Assembly: GCF_900184245.1 (NCBI RefSeq)
Contig: NZ_FXXB01000008.1
Coordinates: 806,001 to 870,000, forward strand
Direction: 5' to 3'
Length of the DNA stretch: 64,000 nucleotides
Origin: Brachybacterium massiliense
GTDB lineage: Bacteria; Actinomycetota; Actinomycetes; Actinomycetales; Dermabacteraceae
Every line of letters begins with the position of its first letter. The stretch's first letter is position 1. Positions 1 through 7,667 of the stretch are shown piece after piece. The notes below the pieces were generated by a model. It was not told the DNA's origin and made no database searches. It saw only the letters and a program-made list of their open reading frames with translations. The position numbers and the translations under genes are program-made.

Positions 1-892
1 CGGTGAGCAGCAGCGGAGCGGTCTCGCCGATCACGCGGGCGATGGCGAGGGTGATGCCCGTGGTCAGGCCCGCGATCGCGGTGCGCAGCACGACCTTGAC
101 GATGGTGAGCCATTTGGGCACGCCCAGCGCGTAGGACGCCTCGCGCAGGTCCATGGGGACCAGGCGGAGCATCTCCTCGCTGTTGCGCACCACTGTGGGG
201 ATCATCAGCAGCGAGAGCGCGACGGCGCCCATGATGCCCATGCGCACGCTCTGGTCGGGCATGAAGGCGATGAACAGGGCCAGTCCGAACAGGCCCGCCA
301 CGATCGAGGGGATGCCGGTCATGACGTCGACCAGGAAGGTGACGCCCCTGCCGAGGGTGCGCTTCCATCCCTGGTCCGCGTACTCGACCAGGAAGATCGC
401 GGTGAACAGCCCCACGGGGATCGAGATGATCGAGGCCCACAGGGTGATCAGCAGCGTGCCGACGATGGCGTGGAAGACGCCGCCGGCGTCGGCCCCGCCG
501 ATGATGCCGGACATGTCCTCGCTCCAGAAGGAGAAGGGGGTGGGCTTGGCGGCGATCGCGCGGGTGAGGCCGCGGCTGATGACCTCCCACAGCAGCGACA
601 GCAGCGGGAACATCGAGATCGCGAAGGCGCCGATGACCAGGAGTGTCATCAGGCGGTCCATCGCCCAGCGGGGGCCCTCGCGCAGCAGCGAGTAGCCCCA
701 GCCGAACAGCAGGTGCAGCCCGAAGCCGAGCATGATCGCGCTCGCGACCGAGAGGGCGTCGAAGATCGCCAGCACGGCGACCGCGACCAGCAGTCCGGCG
801 AGGCCGGTGAAGATGAGGTGGTACCAGGGCAGCCGGCGCTCATCGGAGGAGCGCACGGTGGGCGGGGCCTGGACGGAGGTCGAGGAGCTCAT
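1..892 (-). CDS. pstA: Phosphate ABC transporter permease PstA (3' end outside window)
   Basis: Inner-membrane permease subunit of the high-affinity PstSCAB phosphate importer. The reverse frame opens with ATG at 892, nine bases after the pstC stop, and runs off the window edge, so about 297 residues are visible. The N-terminal half has two hydrophobic helices. The region around the visible end holds the permease EAA-type loop (REASYALGVPKWLTIVK) that docks the ATPase. Operon order pstS-pstC-pstA matches the family; pstB is expected just beyond position 1. Identity is secure from sequence plus context; only the C-terminal tail is missing. Confidence 0.95.
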   Translation of the reverse strand, partial: MSSSTSVQAPPTVRSSDERRLPWYHLIFTGLAGLLVAVAVLAIFDALSVASAIMLGFGLHLLFGWGYSLLREGPRWAMDRLMTLLVIGAFAISMFPLLSLLWEVISRGLTRAIAAKPTPFSFWSEDMSGIIGGADAGGVFHAIVGTLLITLWASIISIPVGLFTAIFLVEYADQGWKRTLGRGVTFLVDVMTGIPSIVAGLFGLALFIAFMPDQSVRMGIMGAVALSLLMIPTVVRNSEEMLRLVPMDLREASYALGVPKWLTIVKVVLRTAIAGLTTGITLAIARVIGETAPLLLT

Positions 893-901
893 GGGTACCT
901 C

Positions 902-1864
902 TCAGCTCTTGGGGCCGCTGCGGGCGACGATCCACCGGGCGAGCGCGTTGATGATGAACGTCAGCACGAACAGCACCAGGCCGGTGAAGATGAGCAGGGA
1001 CATGTCGACGCCGGAGGCCTCGGCCTGCTTGGAGGCGATGTTGGCGGCGATCGAGTTGTGGCGACCCACCTCGAGGATGTGCAGCGAGAAGGTCGCGCCG
1101 GGGGCGAGGATCATCAGCACGGCCATGGTCTCGCCGAGCGCTCGGCCCAGGCCCAGCATCGACGCGGCGACGACGCCGCCGCGCCCGAAGGGGAGCACGA
1201 CGGTGCGGATGGTCTCCCAGCGGGTCGCGCCGAGGGCGAGGGCGGCCTCCTCCTGGAGGCGCGGGGTCTGCAGGAACACCTCACGGGAGACCGCCGTGAT
1301 GATCGGCAGCACCATCACCGCGAGCACCACCGAGGCGGAGGCCAGGTTGCGCATCGGAGCGGTGGGCTCGCCCGCGAACAGCGGGATCCAGCCGAAGTAG
1401 GTGTTGAGGAAGACGTACACCGGCTCGAGCTTGGGCACCAGCCAGATGCCGCCCCACAGGCCGTAGACCACCGAGGGCACCGCGGCGAGCAGGTCGATCA
1501 TGTAGCCGAGGCCCGAGGCGAGGCGGCGCGGGGCGAAGTGCGAGATGAACAGGGCGATGCCGATCGAGATCGGGATCGCGATCACCAGGGCGATCGCCGA
1601 GGCGAGCACCGTGCCGTAGACCAGCGGGAGCGTGACCTCGATGAGGGAGAACTCCGAGGTGCCGGAGAACTCCTGGCTCGCGATCACGGCGGGCATCGAC
1701 TCGGAGGTCAGGAAGATCGCCACTGCGGCGAGGGTGAGGAAGATGAGCAGGCCGGAGCCGACGCTCAGGTAGGAGAAGACCGAGTCGCCGACGCGACGAC
1801 CGCTGCCCCTCATCGAGGAGGTCTGCGGTGCCGGGGAGTCCGACTCGAGATCAGTGGTGCTCAT
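902..1864 (-). CDS. pstC: Phosphate ABC transporter permease PstC
   Basis: Second permease of the Pst phosphate importer, 320 residues, normal for the family. A short cytoplasmic N-terminus is followed by about six membrane helices. The EAA loop is visible as QEEAALALGATRWETIRTVV, and GLGRALGETMAVLM near residue 245 is typical of PstC. The ATG at 1864 is preceded on its own strand by GAGGAAGG, a good ribosome binding site. It lies 111 bases downstream of pstS with a hairpin in the gap, and nine bases upstream of pstA. Confidence 0.96.
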   Translation of the reverse strand: MSTTDLESDSPAPQTSSMRGSGRRVGDSVFSYLSVGSGLLIFLTLAAVAIFLTSESMPAVIASQEFSGTSEFSLIEVTLPLVYGTVLASAIALVIAIPISIGIALFISHFAPRRLASGLGYMIDLLAAVPSVVYGLWGGIWLVPKLEPVYVFLNTYFGWIPLFAGEPTAPMRNLASASVVLAVMVLPIITAVSREVFLQTPRLQEEAALALGATRWETIRTVVLPFGRGGVVAASMLGLGRALGETMAVLMILAPGATFSLHILEVGRHNSIAANIASKQAEASGVDMSLLIFTGLVLFVLTFIINALARWIVARSGPKS

Positions 1865-1920
1865 AGGGGCCTTCCTCAGAGCTCACAGGGTTGTGGGAGA
1901 GCGGATGATGCCGGTTCGCG

Positions 1921-1958
1921 GCTGTGCCGCCGGACCAGGATTGGGCCGGCGGCACAGC
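1921..1958 (-). terminator. Intercistronic hairpin between pstS and pstC
   Basis: A perfect 13-bp inverted repeat (1921-1933 with 1946-1958, 12-nt loop) lies between pstS and pstC. A second overlapping 14-nt palindrome GCACAGCGCTGTGC sits at 1952-1965. No U-tract follows. Such hairpins commonly stabilise the binding-protein mRNA or partly terminate, giving more PstS than permease; that role is inferred. Confidence 0.55.
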
Positions 1959-1975
1959 GCTGTGCGAGGGCTGGA

Positions 1976-3130
1976 TCAGCCGACGGTGATGCCGTCGATC
2001 GCAGCCTGTGCTTCGGTGCGCAGCTCCTCGGAGATCGGGGCGGAGCCGGCGTTCTCGAGGCCGGCCTGCTGGCCCTCCTCGGAGATGATGTAGGAGGCGT
2101 AGGCCTTGACCGCCTCGCCCTCGGCGGAGTCGGCGTAGGAGCCGCACAGCGCGAGGTAGGAGATGAGGACGATCGGATAGACGCCCGACTCCTCGGTGGT
2201 GCGGTCGAGCTCCACGACGATGTCGTTCTCCTCGCGACCCTCCTCGCGGGGGGAGACGTCGACGGCCTTGGCGGCGGCCTCGGAGCTGTACTCGACGAAC
2301 TCCTCGCCCACCTGGATGCTGGCGGTGCCGAGGTTGCCGGCCTGCGAGGCGTCAGCGTAGCCGATGGTGCCGTTGCCGCCCTCGACCGTGGAGATCAGGC
2401 CGGAGGTGCCGTCACCGGACTGACCGCCGTCGATCGGCCAGGTCTCGATGGGGCCGTGGGTCCAGGCGTCGGGAGCGTTCTTCGAGAGGTACTCGGTGAA
2501 GTTCTCGGTGGTGCCGGAGTCGTCGGAGCGGTGGACCGGGACGATGTCCAGATCGGGCAGCTCGGCGTCGGGGTTGAGGTCGGCGATCGCCGGATCGTTC
2601 CAGTTGGTGATGTCGCCGGCGAAGATGCCGCCGATGACCTCGGCCGAGAGGTTCAGCGACTCGACGCCCTCGAGGTTGAACACGACCGCGATCGGGGAGA
2701 TGTAGACGGGGAGGTTGAACGCCTGCTCGTCGTTGCACACCTCGGTGGAGGCTGCGAGCTCCTCCTCGTCCAGGGCGGCGTCGGTGCCGGCGAACTTCAC
2801 CTGACCGGAGAGGAACTGCTCGCGGCCGGTGCCGGAGCCGGTGGGGTCGTAGGTGACGGTGAGGTCGCCGCCCTCGGCGCCCACGAGGCCCATGAAGGAC
2901 TCGGTCCAGGCGGTCTGGGCGTTCTGCATGGAGGACGCACCGGAGCCGGCGAGGTTGCCGGTCAGCTCGGCGTAGCCGCCGGCCGAGGCGCCGCCGTTGT
3001 CCGAAGCACCGCTGCCGCCGCCGTTGCCGCCGTTGCCCTCATCGGAGCCGCCGCCGCAGCCGGCGAGCGCGAGGCCGCCGACGAGTCCGAGCGCGGCCAG
3101 CGAGACGAGCTTGTTCTGACGAACGTTCAC
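1976..3130 (-). CDS. pstS: Phosphate-binding lipoprotein PstS
   Basis: Extracytoplasmic phosphate receptor of the Pst importer, 384 residues. A hydrophobic signal ends in the lipobox LALAGC with the lipidated cysteine at about residue 25, followed by a Gly/Ser/Asn linker. The body carries the PBP-like phosphate-binding motifs GSGASSMQNA, DPTGSGTGREQF and RSDDSGTTENF. Start is GTG at 3130 with AAAGGA upstream. First gene of pstS-pstC-pstA; a PHO-box-like repeat lies about 95 nt upstream, so induction by phosphate starvation is likely. Confidence 0.96.
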   Translation of the reverse strand: MNVRQNKLVSLAALGLVGGLALAGCGGGSDEGNGGNGGGSGASDNGGASAGGYAELTGNLAGSGASSMQNAQTAWTESFMGLVGAEGGDLTVTYDPTGSGTGREQFLSGQVKFAGTDAALDEEELAASTEVCNDEQAFNLPVYISPIAVVFNLEGVESLNLSAEVIGGIFAGDITNWNDPAIADLNPDAELPDLDIVPVHRSDDSGTTENFTEYLSKNAPDAWTHGPIETWPIDGGQSGDGTSGLISTVEGGNGTIGYADASQAGNLGTASIQVGEEFVEYSSEAAAKAVDVSPREEGREENDIVVELDRTTEESGVYPIVLISYLALCGSYADSAEGEAVKAYASYIISEEGQQAGLENAGSAPISEELRTEAQAAIDGITVG

Positions 3131-3224
3131 TACGAGTCCTTTCGGGGCCGTCGGCCCGGAATCCTGTGGTGGAGGAGGTCTGACAGCGGCGACGCTAAGG
3201 AGGGCAGGTGACGGGCCGCCCGCC

Positions 3225-3246
3225 CTTGTGTGAACAGCAGGTGAAC
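3225..3246 (-). promoter_or_regulatory. PHO-box-like direct repeat upstream of pstS
   Basis: Read on the reverse strand, two adjacent 11-nt units GTTCACCTGCT (3246-3236) and GTTCACACAAG (3235-3225) match the GTTCA-type, 11-nt-spaced PhoP repeats of actinobacteria. A third GTTCAtGCT lies 21 nt further upstream (3267). It points at pstS, whose start is at 3130. PhoP control is an inference from motif and context. Confidence 0.7.
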
Positions 3247-3372
3247 TCCCCGCCGGACAGCATGAACTTGCAGGTCAGATACAGGATACGAACAGGTCAC
3301 AGTGTGCTCGCGACGCTGCTGTGCGTGGTGTGCGCCACGCGGCCGGCCGGGCCTTCTCGCCGCAGGACCCGC

Positions 3373-3987
3373 TCAGGCCCCGGACATCTCGGTGAAGATC
3401 GCGAGGACGAAGATCACGATGTAGAACACGAGGATCAGCAGCGGCAGCAGACCGACCAGGCTGGTGACCAGCCCTGCGATGGCCAGCCCGCGCCCGCCCT
3501 TCGGTGCCGGAGCGCTCGGGCCGGTCTCCTTCATGCCCTTGGCGGCGAAGATGATGCCGACGGGCGAGGTGAGCCCGGCGCACATCGTCAGCGCCAGCAG
3601 GCCGAGCACGAGCGAGGTGATCGCCGCTCCGGAGCTCGGCGGCGGCGGGGCGTGGTGCCCGTAGCCCTGCGGCCCCGGATATGGGGCAGGGTGCTGGTGT
3701 CCCGGGTACGCCTGCCCGGGGTGTTGCTGCCCTGAGTACGGCTGTCCCGCGCCGGCCATCGCGGCGCCGCCCCCCGCGGGGTTCTCGGCGCCGCTGCCGA
3801 AGACGGGTCCGAACCCGTCGGCGTCCAACGGCTCGCTCACATAGGGGTCGGTGCCCTCGGGCCCCACCGCGTAGGGATCCTCCGATGAGGAGTGCGACCA
3901 CCCCGCGTCGCTGTCGCTCCCGTACGGGTCGCGGTCGCCGTATCCCCCGTGGTAATCCGGCAGGCCGCCGGGCTGCTGCGTGCTCAT
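3373..3987 (-). CDS. DUF4190-type membrane protein with Gly/Pro/Tyr-rich N-terminus
   Basis: Protein of 204 residues of unknown function. The first ~115 residues are low complexity (Gly, Pro, Tyr, Gln, His, Asp rich), followed by two hydrophobic helices (about 121-150 and 168-198) separated by a short basic loop (KGMKETGPSAPAPKGGRG), as in DUF4190 proteins. ATG at 3987 was chosen because AGGAG lies upstream on its strand and the longer upstream frame is unrelated. It is followed by the pst region downstream and preceded by mutT1-like and mshD on the same strand. No enzymatic role can be assigned. Confidence 0.8.
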   Translation of the reverse strand: MSTQQPGGLPDYHGGYGDRDPYGSDSDAGWSHSSSEDPYAVGPEGTDPYVSEPLDADGFGPVFGSGAENPAGGGAAMAGAGQPYSGQQHPGQAYPGHQHPAPYPGPQGYGHHAPPPPSSGAAITSLVLGLLALTMCAGLTSPVGIIFAAKGMKETGPSAPAPKGGRGLAIAGLVTSLVGLLPLLILVFYIVIFVLAIFTEMSGA

Positions 3988-4031
3988 GTGCTCCTGTGTC
4001 CTTCCCCTGATCCGTGCGGGCCCCTTGTGCT

Positions 4032-4096
4032 CAGCCGTCGTCCTGAGCCGTTGTCCTGGGCCGTTGTCGTCAGCCGTCGTTCTCAGCCGATGTTCG
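4032..4096. repeat. Five tandem 13-nt repeats across the stop of the NUDIX gene
   Basis: Five imperfect 13-nt units begin at 4032, 4045, 4058, 4071 and 4084 (consensus [CG][AG]GCCGT[CT]GTCCT). The last two units contain the stop codon (4083-4085) and last codons of the NUDIX/phosphatase gene. The period is not a multiple of three. Confidence 0.85.
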
Positions 4097-5027
4097 GCAG
4101 GTGCCGCTCGACGGCGACCACCGTGCCGTCGGCAGTGGTGTGCAGCAGCAGCGCCTCCCCCGCGGCGAGGAAGGGATCCTCCCGCGGCAGCTCGAGCGCC
4201 GCCCCCTGGCGTGCGACCTCCCGCACCGCCTCGATCACCGTAGGCAGCACCGGGCGATGGGTGCACACCACGGTGGACCGCGCCTCGCGCAGCACCCTCT
4301 CGATCACCGCGGCGGTGCGCGAGGGATGGTCCGCGTGCGCCGCCTCGGTGAGCTCGTCCTTGGTCCTGACCTTCAGCCCCTCGACCTTCGCGAGCGGTTC
4401 GACGGTGTCCAGACAGCGCTTCCAGGGACTGCTGACCACGCTCGCGGGGTCGAAGGCGTCCAGCAGCGGAGGCAGTGCCTGCGCCTGCTTCTTCCCCTTG
4501 CGGTTCAAGGGCCGGGTGCCCTCGCCCTTGCGCCACTTCGAGCGCGACAGCGCCGCGCCGTGGCGCTGGATGATGATCGGCACGGTCCGGTGCTCGTCGG
4601 CCTCCACGAAGCGACGCAGCGCGACCAGCGGGACCTGATCGCTCTGGCGGGCGACCAGCGCCTCCGCCTCCTCGAGGGGGACCCAGCGCATCTCGTCCAC
4701 CTCGCGGCTGTCCTGCGGGCCGGGGCCGATCTTCGCGCGCACGGTCGCGGTCCAGTACTGGACGATCTTGGTGCGCCCGTCGGGCAGCAGGTACACCGAC
4801 GCCGGCAACGGCCGGTGCAGGCGCACCCGGTACCCGGTCTCCTCGGCGACCTCGCGCACCGCGGCGGCGGGGAAGGTCTCGCCCTTGTCGAGCTTGCCCT
4901 TGGGGATGGACCAGTCGTCGTAGCGGGGCCGGTGGATCAGCAGCACCTGCAGCTGATCGCCCTTCTCGCGCCAGGCGAGGGCGCCGGCGGCGAGCACGGG
5001 CTGCGGCCGGCCGGGGGCGACGCGCAC
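4083..5027 (-). CDS. NUDIX hydrolase fused to a histidine (SixA-type) phosphatase, MutT1-like
   Basis: Two-domain protein of 314 residues. Residues ~8-140 form a NUDIX domain with a complete box (GKLDKGE, seven residues, REVAEETGY). Residues ~175-314 form a histidine phosphatase domain with catalytic RHG (QRHGAALSRSKWR). In mycobacterial MutT1 this pairing hydrolyses oxidised nucleotides such as 8-oxo-dGTP and diadenosine polyphosphates; the same job is inferred here. It starts four bases after the mshD stop, so the two form an operon, and it neighbours the phosphate genes as in other actinobacteria. Its 3' end lies in a 13-nt tandem repeat. Confidence 0.9.
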   Translation of the reverse strand: MRVAPGRPQPVLAAGALAWREKGDQLQVLLIHRPRYDDWSIPKGKLDKGETFPAAAVREVAEETGYRVRLHRPLPASVYLLPDGRTKIVQYWTATVRAKIGPGPQDSREVDEMRWVPLEEAEALVARQSDQVPLVALRRFVEADEHRTVPIIIQRHGAALSRSKWRKGEGTRPLNRKGKKQAQALPPLLDAFDPASVVSSPWKRCLDTVEPLAKVEGLKVRTKDELTEAAHADHPSRTAAVIERVLREARSTVVCTHRPVLPTVIEAVREVARQGAALELPREDPFLAAGEALLLHTTADGTVVAVERHLPNIG

Positions 5028-5031
5028 CGGC

Positions 5032-5931
5032 TCAGCCCTTCCCGGCCGTGCGCAGCTGCACGTCCCGGCCGGAGACGGTGAATCCCCAGTTCTCGTAGAG
5101 GCGCAGCGCGGGGGCGTTGTCCGCTTCGACGTAGAGCTCGACGCCGGGGACCCCGCTCTTCTGCAGGCGAGTCAGCGACTCCGCCAGCAGCATCCCGGCG
5201 ACGCCGTGCCCCTGCACGGAGGGATCGGTGGCGACCACGTAGATCTCGGCGTCATGGGTGACGTCGCCGGGGCTCTCGCGCTTGACCCAGACGAAGCCGA
5301 CCACCTCGTCCTCGCGCAGGGCGACCACCATGTCCTCGGCGTCGAACCACGGCTGGGCGAGGCGCTGCTCGAGGTCCTCGAGAGTGAGCGCGCCCTGCTC
5401 GGGGTGCTCGGCGAAGGCGCGGGCGTTGACCTCCACCCAGCGCTCGGCATCGCGCTCGCGGTCGAAGGCGTCCAGCCGCAGGCCCTCGAGCGTGGAGCGG
5501 GGGATCTCGGGCAGGGTCTCACCGGGCCCCAGCCCGCGGTGCAGGGTGAGCAGGCGCCGGGTCTCCTCCAGACCGGCGGCGCGCAGGAAGGCGAGGGATC
5601 CCTCGAGCGCTCCATGCGCCCACACCGCGGCGTCCTCGTGGAGTGTCAGCGCCTCGCGCAGCAGCTCGGTGCCGTGCCCGCGACGGCGGTGGGAGGGATG
5701 GACCATCCCCTGCACGGTGCCGTCGGCGAGAACGTTCGTGTAGCCGACCAGGAGGCGGGCGGTGCCGTCCGCAGCGTCCTGCTCGCGCAGGATGTGGTGG
5801 GCGCGCTCGCCCTCGAGCGCGAGGATCGCGGCCTCGTCCAGCGGGGAGACGCCGTCGTGCGCCGTGGTGGTCGCGAGCAGCTCGCGGACGTCCGCACGGA
5901 GCGTCGGCGACAGAGCGGCCGTCGTGGTCAT
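5032..5931 (-). CDS. mshD: Mycothiol synthase MshD
   Basis: Last enzyme of mycothiol biosynthesis: acetyl-CoA-dependent N-acetylation of the Cys-GlcN-Ins intermediate. At 299 residues it shows two tandem GNAT folds. The first includes GMVHPSHRRRGHGTELLREAL (~residues 75-95). The second carries EIYVVATDPSVQGHGVAGML (~230-250), the acetyl-CoA pyrophosphate loop, and ends with LYENWGF. ATG at 5931 has AAGGA upstream. It heads an operon with the MutT1-like gene. Its presence implies mycothiol as the low-molecular-weight thiol, an actinobacterial hallmark. Confidence 0.93.
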   Translation of the reverse strand: MTTTAALSPTLRADVRELLATTTAHDGVSPLDEAAILALEGERAHHILREQDAADGTARLLVGYTNVLADGTVQGMVHPSHRRRGHGTELLREALTLHEDAAVWAHGALEGSLAFLRAAGLEETRRLLTLHRGLGPGETLPEIPRSTLEGLRLDAFDRERDAERWVEVNARAFAEHPEQGALTLEDLEQRLAQPWFDAEDMVVALREDEVVGFVWVKRESPGDVTHDAEIYVVATDPSVQGHGVAGMLLAESLTRLQKSGVPGVELYVEADNAPALRLYENWGFTVSGRDVQLRTAGKG

Positions 5932-6099
5932 GGGGTCCTTCCGGGCTCTGGGGCGGTACCGCCCTCCGGTGGATCACCGCCACCTGAGGAGCGTGAGTAT
6001 GCCGTCACCAGCGGGCACTCGTAGACTGCCACTGTAGCGCCCGCCGACGACCCGTCGGCGCCGCGGCCCGAGACCGGAATCGACAGCGAGGGAGGACCC

Positions 6100-6846
6100 G
6101 TGACGGCTCCCGAGCGTACGCCCCTGGGCGCGACCCTCGCGCTGCTGATCGCAGTGGTCTCGATGACCGGTTCCCTCTCGCCGATGCTGATGGCGGCCTC
6201 GATCGCGCTGCTCTCCCTGGTGCTCGGCCTCGCCTGGCCGGCGCTGCTCGAGCTGCCCTCCCCCGCCGGGACCCGCGTCGTCGTCGCGGGCACGGGCATC
6301 CTCGGCGCCCTGGTGGCCGTGCTCGCTCCGGAACGGCTCTCTCCCGTCTCCGGCGTGGTGATGGTGTGCGCCGCGGGCGTGTTCGCCTCCTTCGTCCACC
6401 AGATGCTGCGCCGTGAGAGACGCCACCTCACGGAATCGCTGACCGGGACCGTCGCCGGGGCGTTCGTCTCGGGCATCTCAGCGAGCTGGGTGATCGCCCA
6501 GTCGGCGGCGACCGGCGACGACTCCGCCGGACTGATCACCGCGATCGCCGCAGGGCTCGGCGCCACCCTGCTGCTGAACACCTCGCCGCTGCCCGGTCCG
6601 GTGCGACTGGCCCTGGCGATCCTCGCAGGCTCCGCGGTCACCGCCTGGCTGCTGATCTCCCTGTTCGCGGTCGCACCGCTGATCGCCGCGGGCGTCGCGC
6701 TGGTGACCGCGATCGGGGCGGGCTGCGCCCATCTGCTGGCCGGCTCGCCGCTGGTGGCGAAGGAGCCGGTGCCCTCGCTCGCGGTCGGTGTGGTGCCGGT
6801 CGCGACGGTGGGCGTGGTCGCGCACCTGGCCGTGCTGCTGATCTGA
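6100..6846 (+). CDS. Polytopic membrane protein of unknown function
   Basis: Protein of 248 residues with about seven or eight hydrophobic helices, one basic cytoplasmic loop (LRRERRHLTES, ~108-118), and no recognisable catalytic motif. The GTG start at 6100 has GGGAGGA just upstream. It is divergent from mshD and precedes the small membrane ORF and nitrobindin-like gene. I cannot assign a family; the regular helices without charged membrane residues suggest a structural or permease-like protein rather than an enzyme. Confidence 0.8.
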   Translation: MTAPERTPLGATLALLIAVVSMTGSLSPMLMAASIALLSLVLGLAWPALLELPSPAGTRVVVAGTGILGALVAVLAPERLSPVSGVVMVCAAGVFASFVHQMLRRERRHLTESLTGTVAGAFVSGISASWVIAQSAATGDDSAGLITAIAAGLGATLLLNTSPLPGPVRLALAILAGSAVTAWLLISLFAVAPLIAAGVALVTAIGAGCAHLLAGSPLVAKEPVPSLAVGVVPVATVGVVAHLAVLLI

Positions 6847-6903
6847 TCCGGGCGATGCGGGACGACACCCGCCGCGACGGCCTCCGCAGGGCGCTGGGGA
6901 CGA

Positions 6904-6909
6904 TAGACT
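6904..6909 (+). promoter_or_regulatory. -10 element (TAGACT) of a leaderless transcript
   Basis: TAGACT ends 7 nt before the ATG at 6917, which has no Shine-Dalgarno. Spacing fits transcription starting at the start codon. Confidence 0.6.
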
Positions 6910-6916
6910 CGGCCCC

Positions 6917-7018
6917 ATGTCCGCCCTCTCCATCTTCTTCATCGCCCTCGTCGTCCTGGTGGGCGTCGGCACGCTCGCCTTCGCCGCCCTGGTGATCACG
7001 CGGCTGTTCAACCGCTGA
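6917..7018 (+). CDS. 33-residue single-helix membrane microprotein
   Basis: The frame encodes 33 residues: a short polar start (MSALS), one hydrophobic helix of ~23 residues rich in Val/Leu/Ala, then a basic tail ending FNR. It lacks a ribosome binding site but has a well-placed -10 (TAGACT) 7 nt upstream of the ATG, consistent with leaderless expression. It sits 16 bases before the nitrobindin-like gene and may share its transcript. Function unknown; the clean helix with positive-inside tail and good promoter argue that it is real. Confidence 0.6.
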   Translation: MSALSIFFIALVVLVGVGTLAFAALVITRLFNR

Positions 7019-7034
7019 GCGTTCTGCGGCACCG

Positions 7035-7667
7035 ATGCCCATCACGCTCGACACCTCGCTCCCGCCGTCCCTGTACCCGCTGGCCTGGCTGATCGGCAGC
7101 TGGGAGGGCAGCGGTGCGCTCCAGCAGCCTGAGCAGGACTCCTCCGACGTCCGCATCGAGCAGCAGCTCGTCTGCGCCGCGACGGAGGAGGGCACCCTGA
7201 GCTGGCGCTCCACGATCCACCGCGTCGACGCCCCGGCTCCGCTCCCGCCCACCAGCGCGTTCGCGCGCGAGGAGTCCCCCGCCCCGGCGGCCGACGCCAC
7301 CGGCGAGCGCACCCTCCTGCACCGCGAGGACGGGATCTGGACCGTCGGCGACCTGCTGCCCGGCCAGGATCGCGCCGCGGCCGAGGCCGCTCGTCCCGGC
7401 ACCCCCGGCAGCTACCTCTCGCACCGACTGGACGCCCGCCTCGAGCGGCGCGGCGGGCAGCCCGAGCAGTGGGCCGGCGAGGTGCGCGGCCCGCGGGTCC
7501 AGCTCGCGCTCGGCGCGGCCGACGGCACCGTCACCCAGACCCGCATGTTCGGGTACGTCACCGGCCGGCTGATGTGGCTGTGGGAGCAGCGACGGCCCGT
7601 GCCGGACGGGGCACCCGGTGAGACCGAGATGTCCCCCTACCTCTCCCTGGAGCTGCACCGTGTCTGA
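7035..7667 (+). CDS. FABP-like/nitrobindin family heme-binding beta-barrel protein
   Basis: Protein of 210 residues. The N-terminal LAWLIGSWEGSG matches the GxWxGxG signature of THAP4/nitrobindin beta-barrels, which bind ferric heme and can isomerise peroxynitrite. The C-terminal half alternates short strands and ends YLSLELHRV. Residues ~65-110 include a low-similarity insertion rich in Ala and Pro. It overlaps the downstream YgfZ-like gene by eight bases, a pairing common in actinobacteria. Heme ligation is known for the family, not proved here. Confidence 0.85.
   Translation: MPITLDTSLPPSLYPLAWLIGSWEGSGALQQPEQDSSDVRIEQQLVCAATEEGTLSWRSTIHRVDAPAPLPPTSAFAREESPAPAADATGERTLLHREDGIWTVGDLLPGQDRAAAEAARPGTPGSYLSHRLDARLERRGGQPEQWAGEVRGPRVQLALGAADGTVTQTRMFGYVTGRLMWLWEQRRPVPDGAPGETEMSPYLSLELHRV

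Noticed and set aside
470..3211. Very long forward open frame opposite pstA/pstC/pstS
   Set aside because: Biased Arg/Gly/Asp-rich translation with no domain; it is the shadow of three certain genes in GC-rich DNA. The same applies to long frames at 56134-59571 and 59592-62666.
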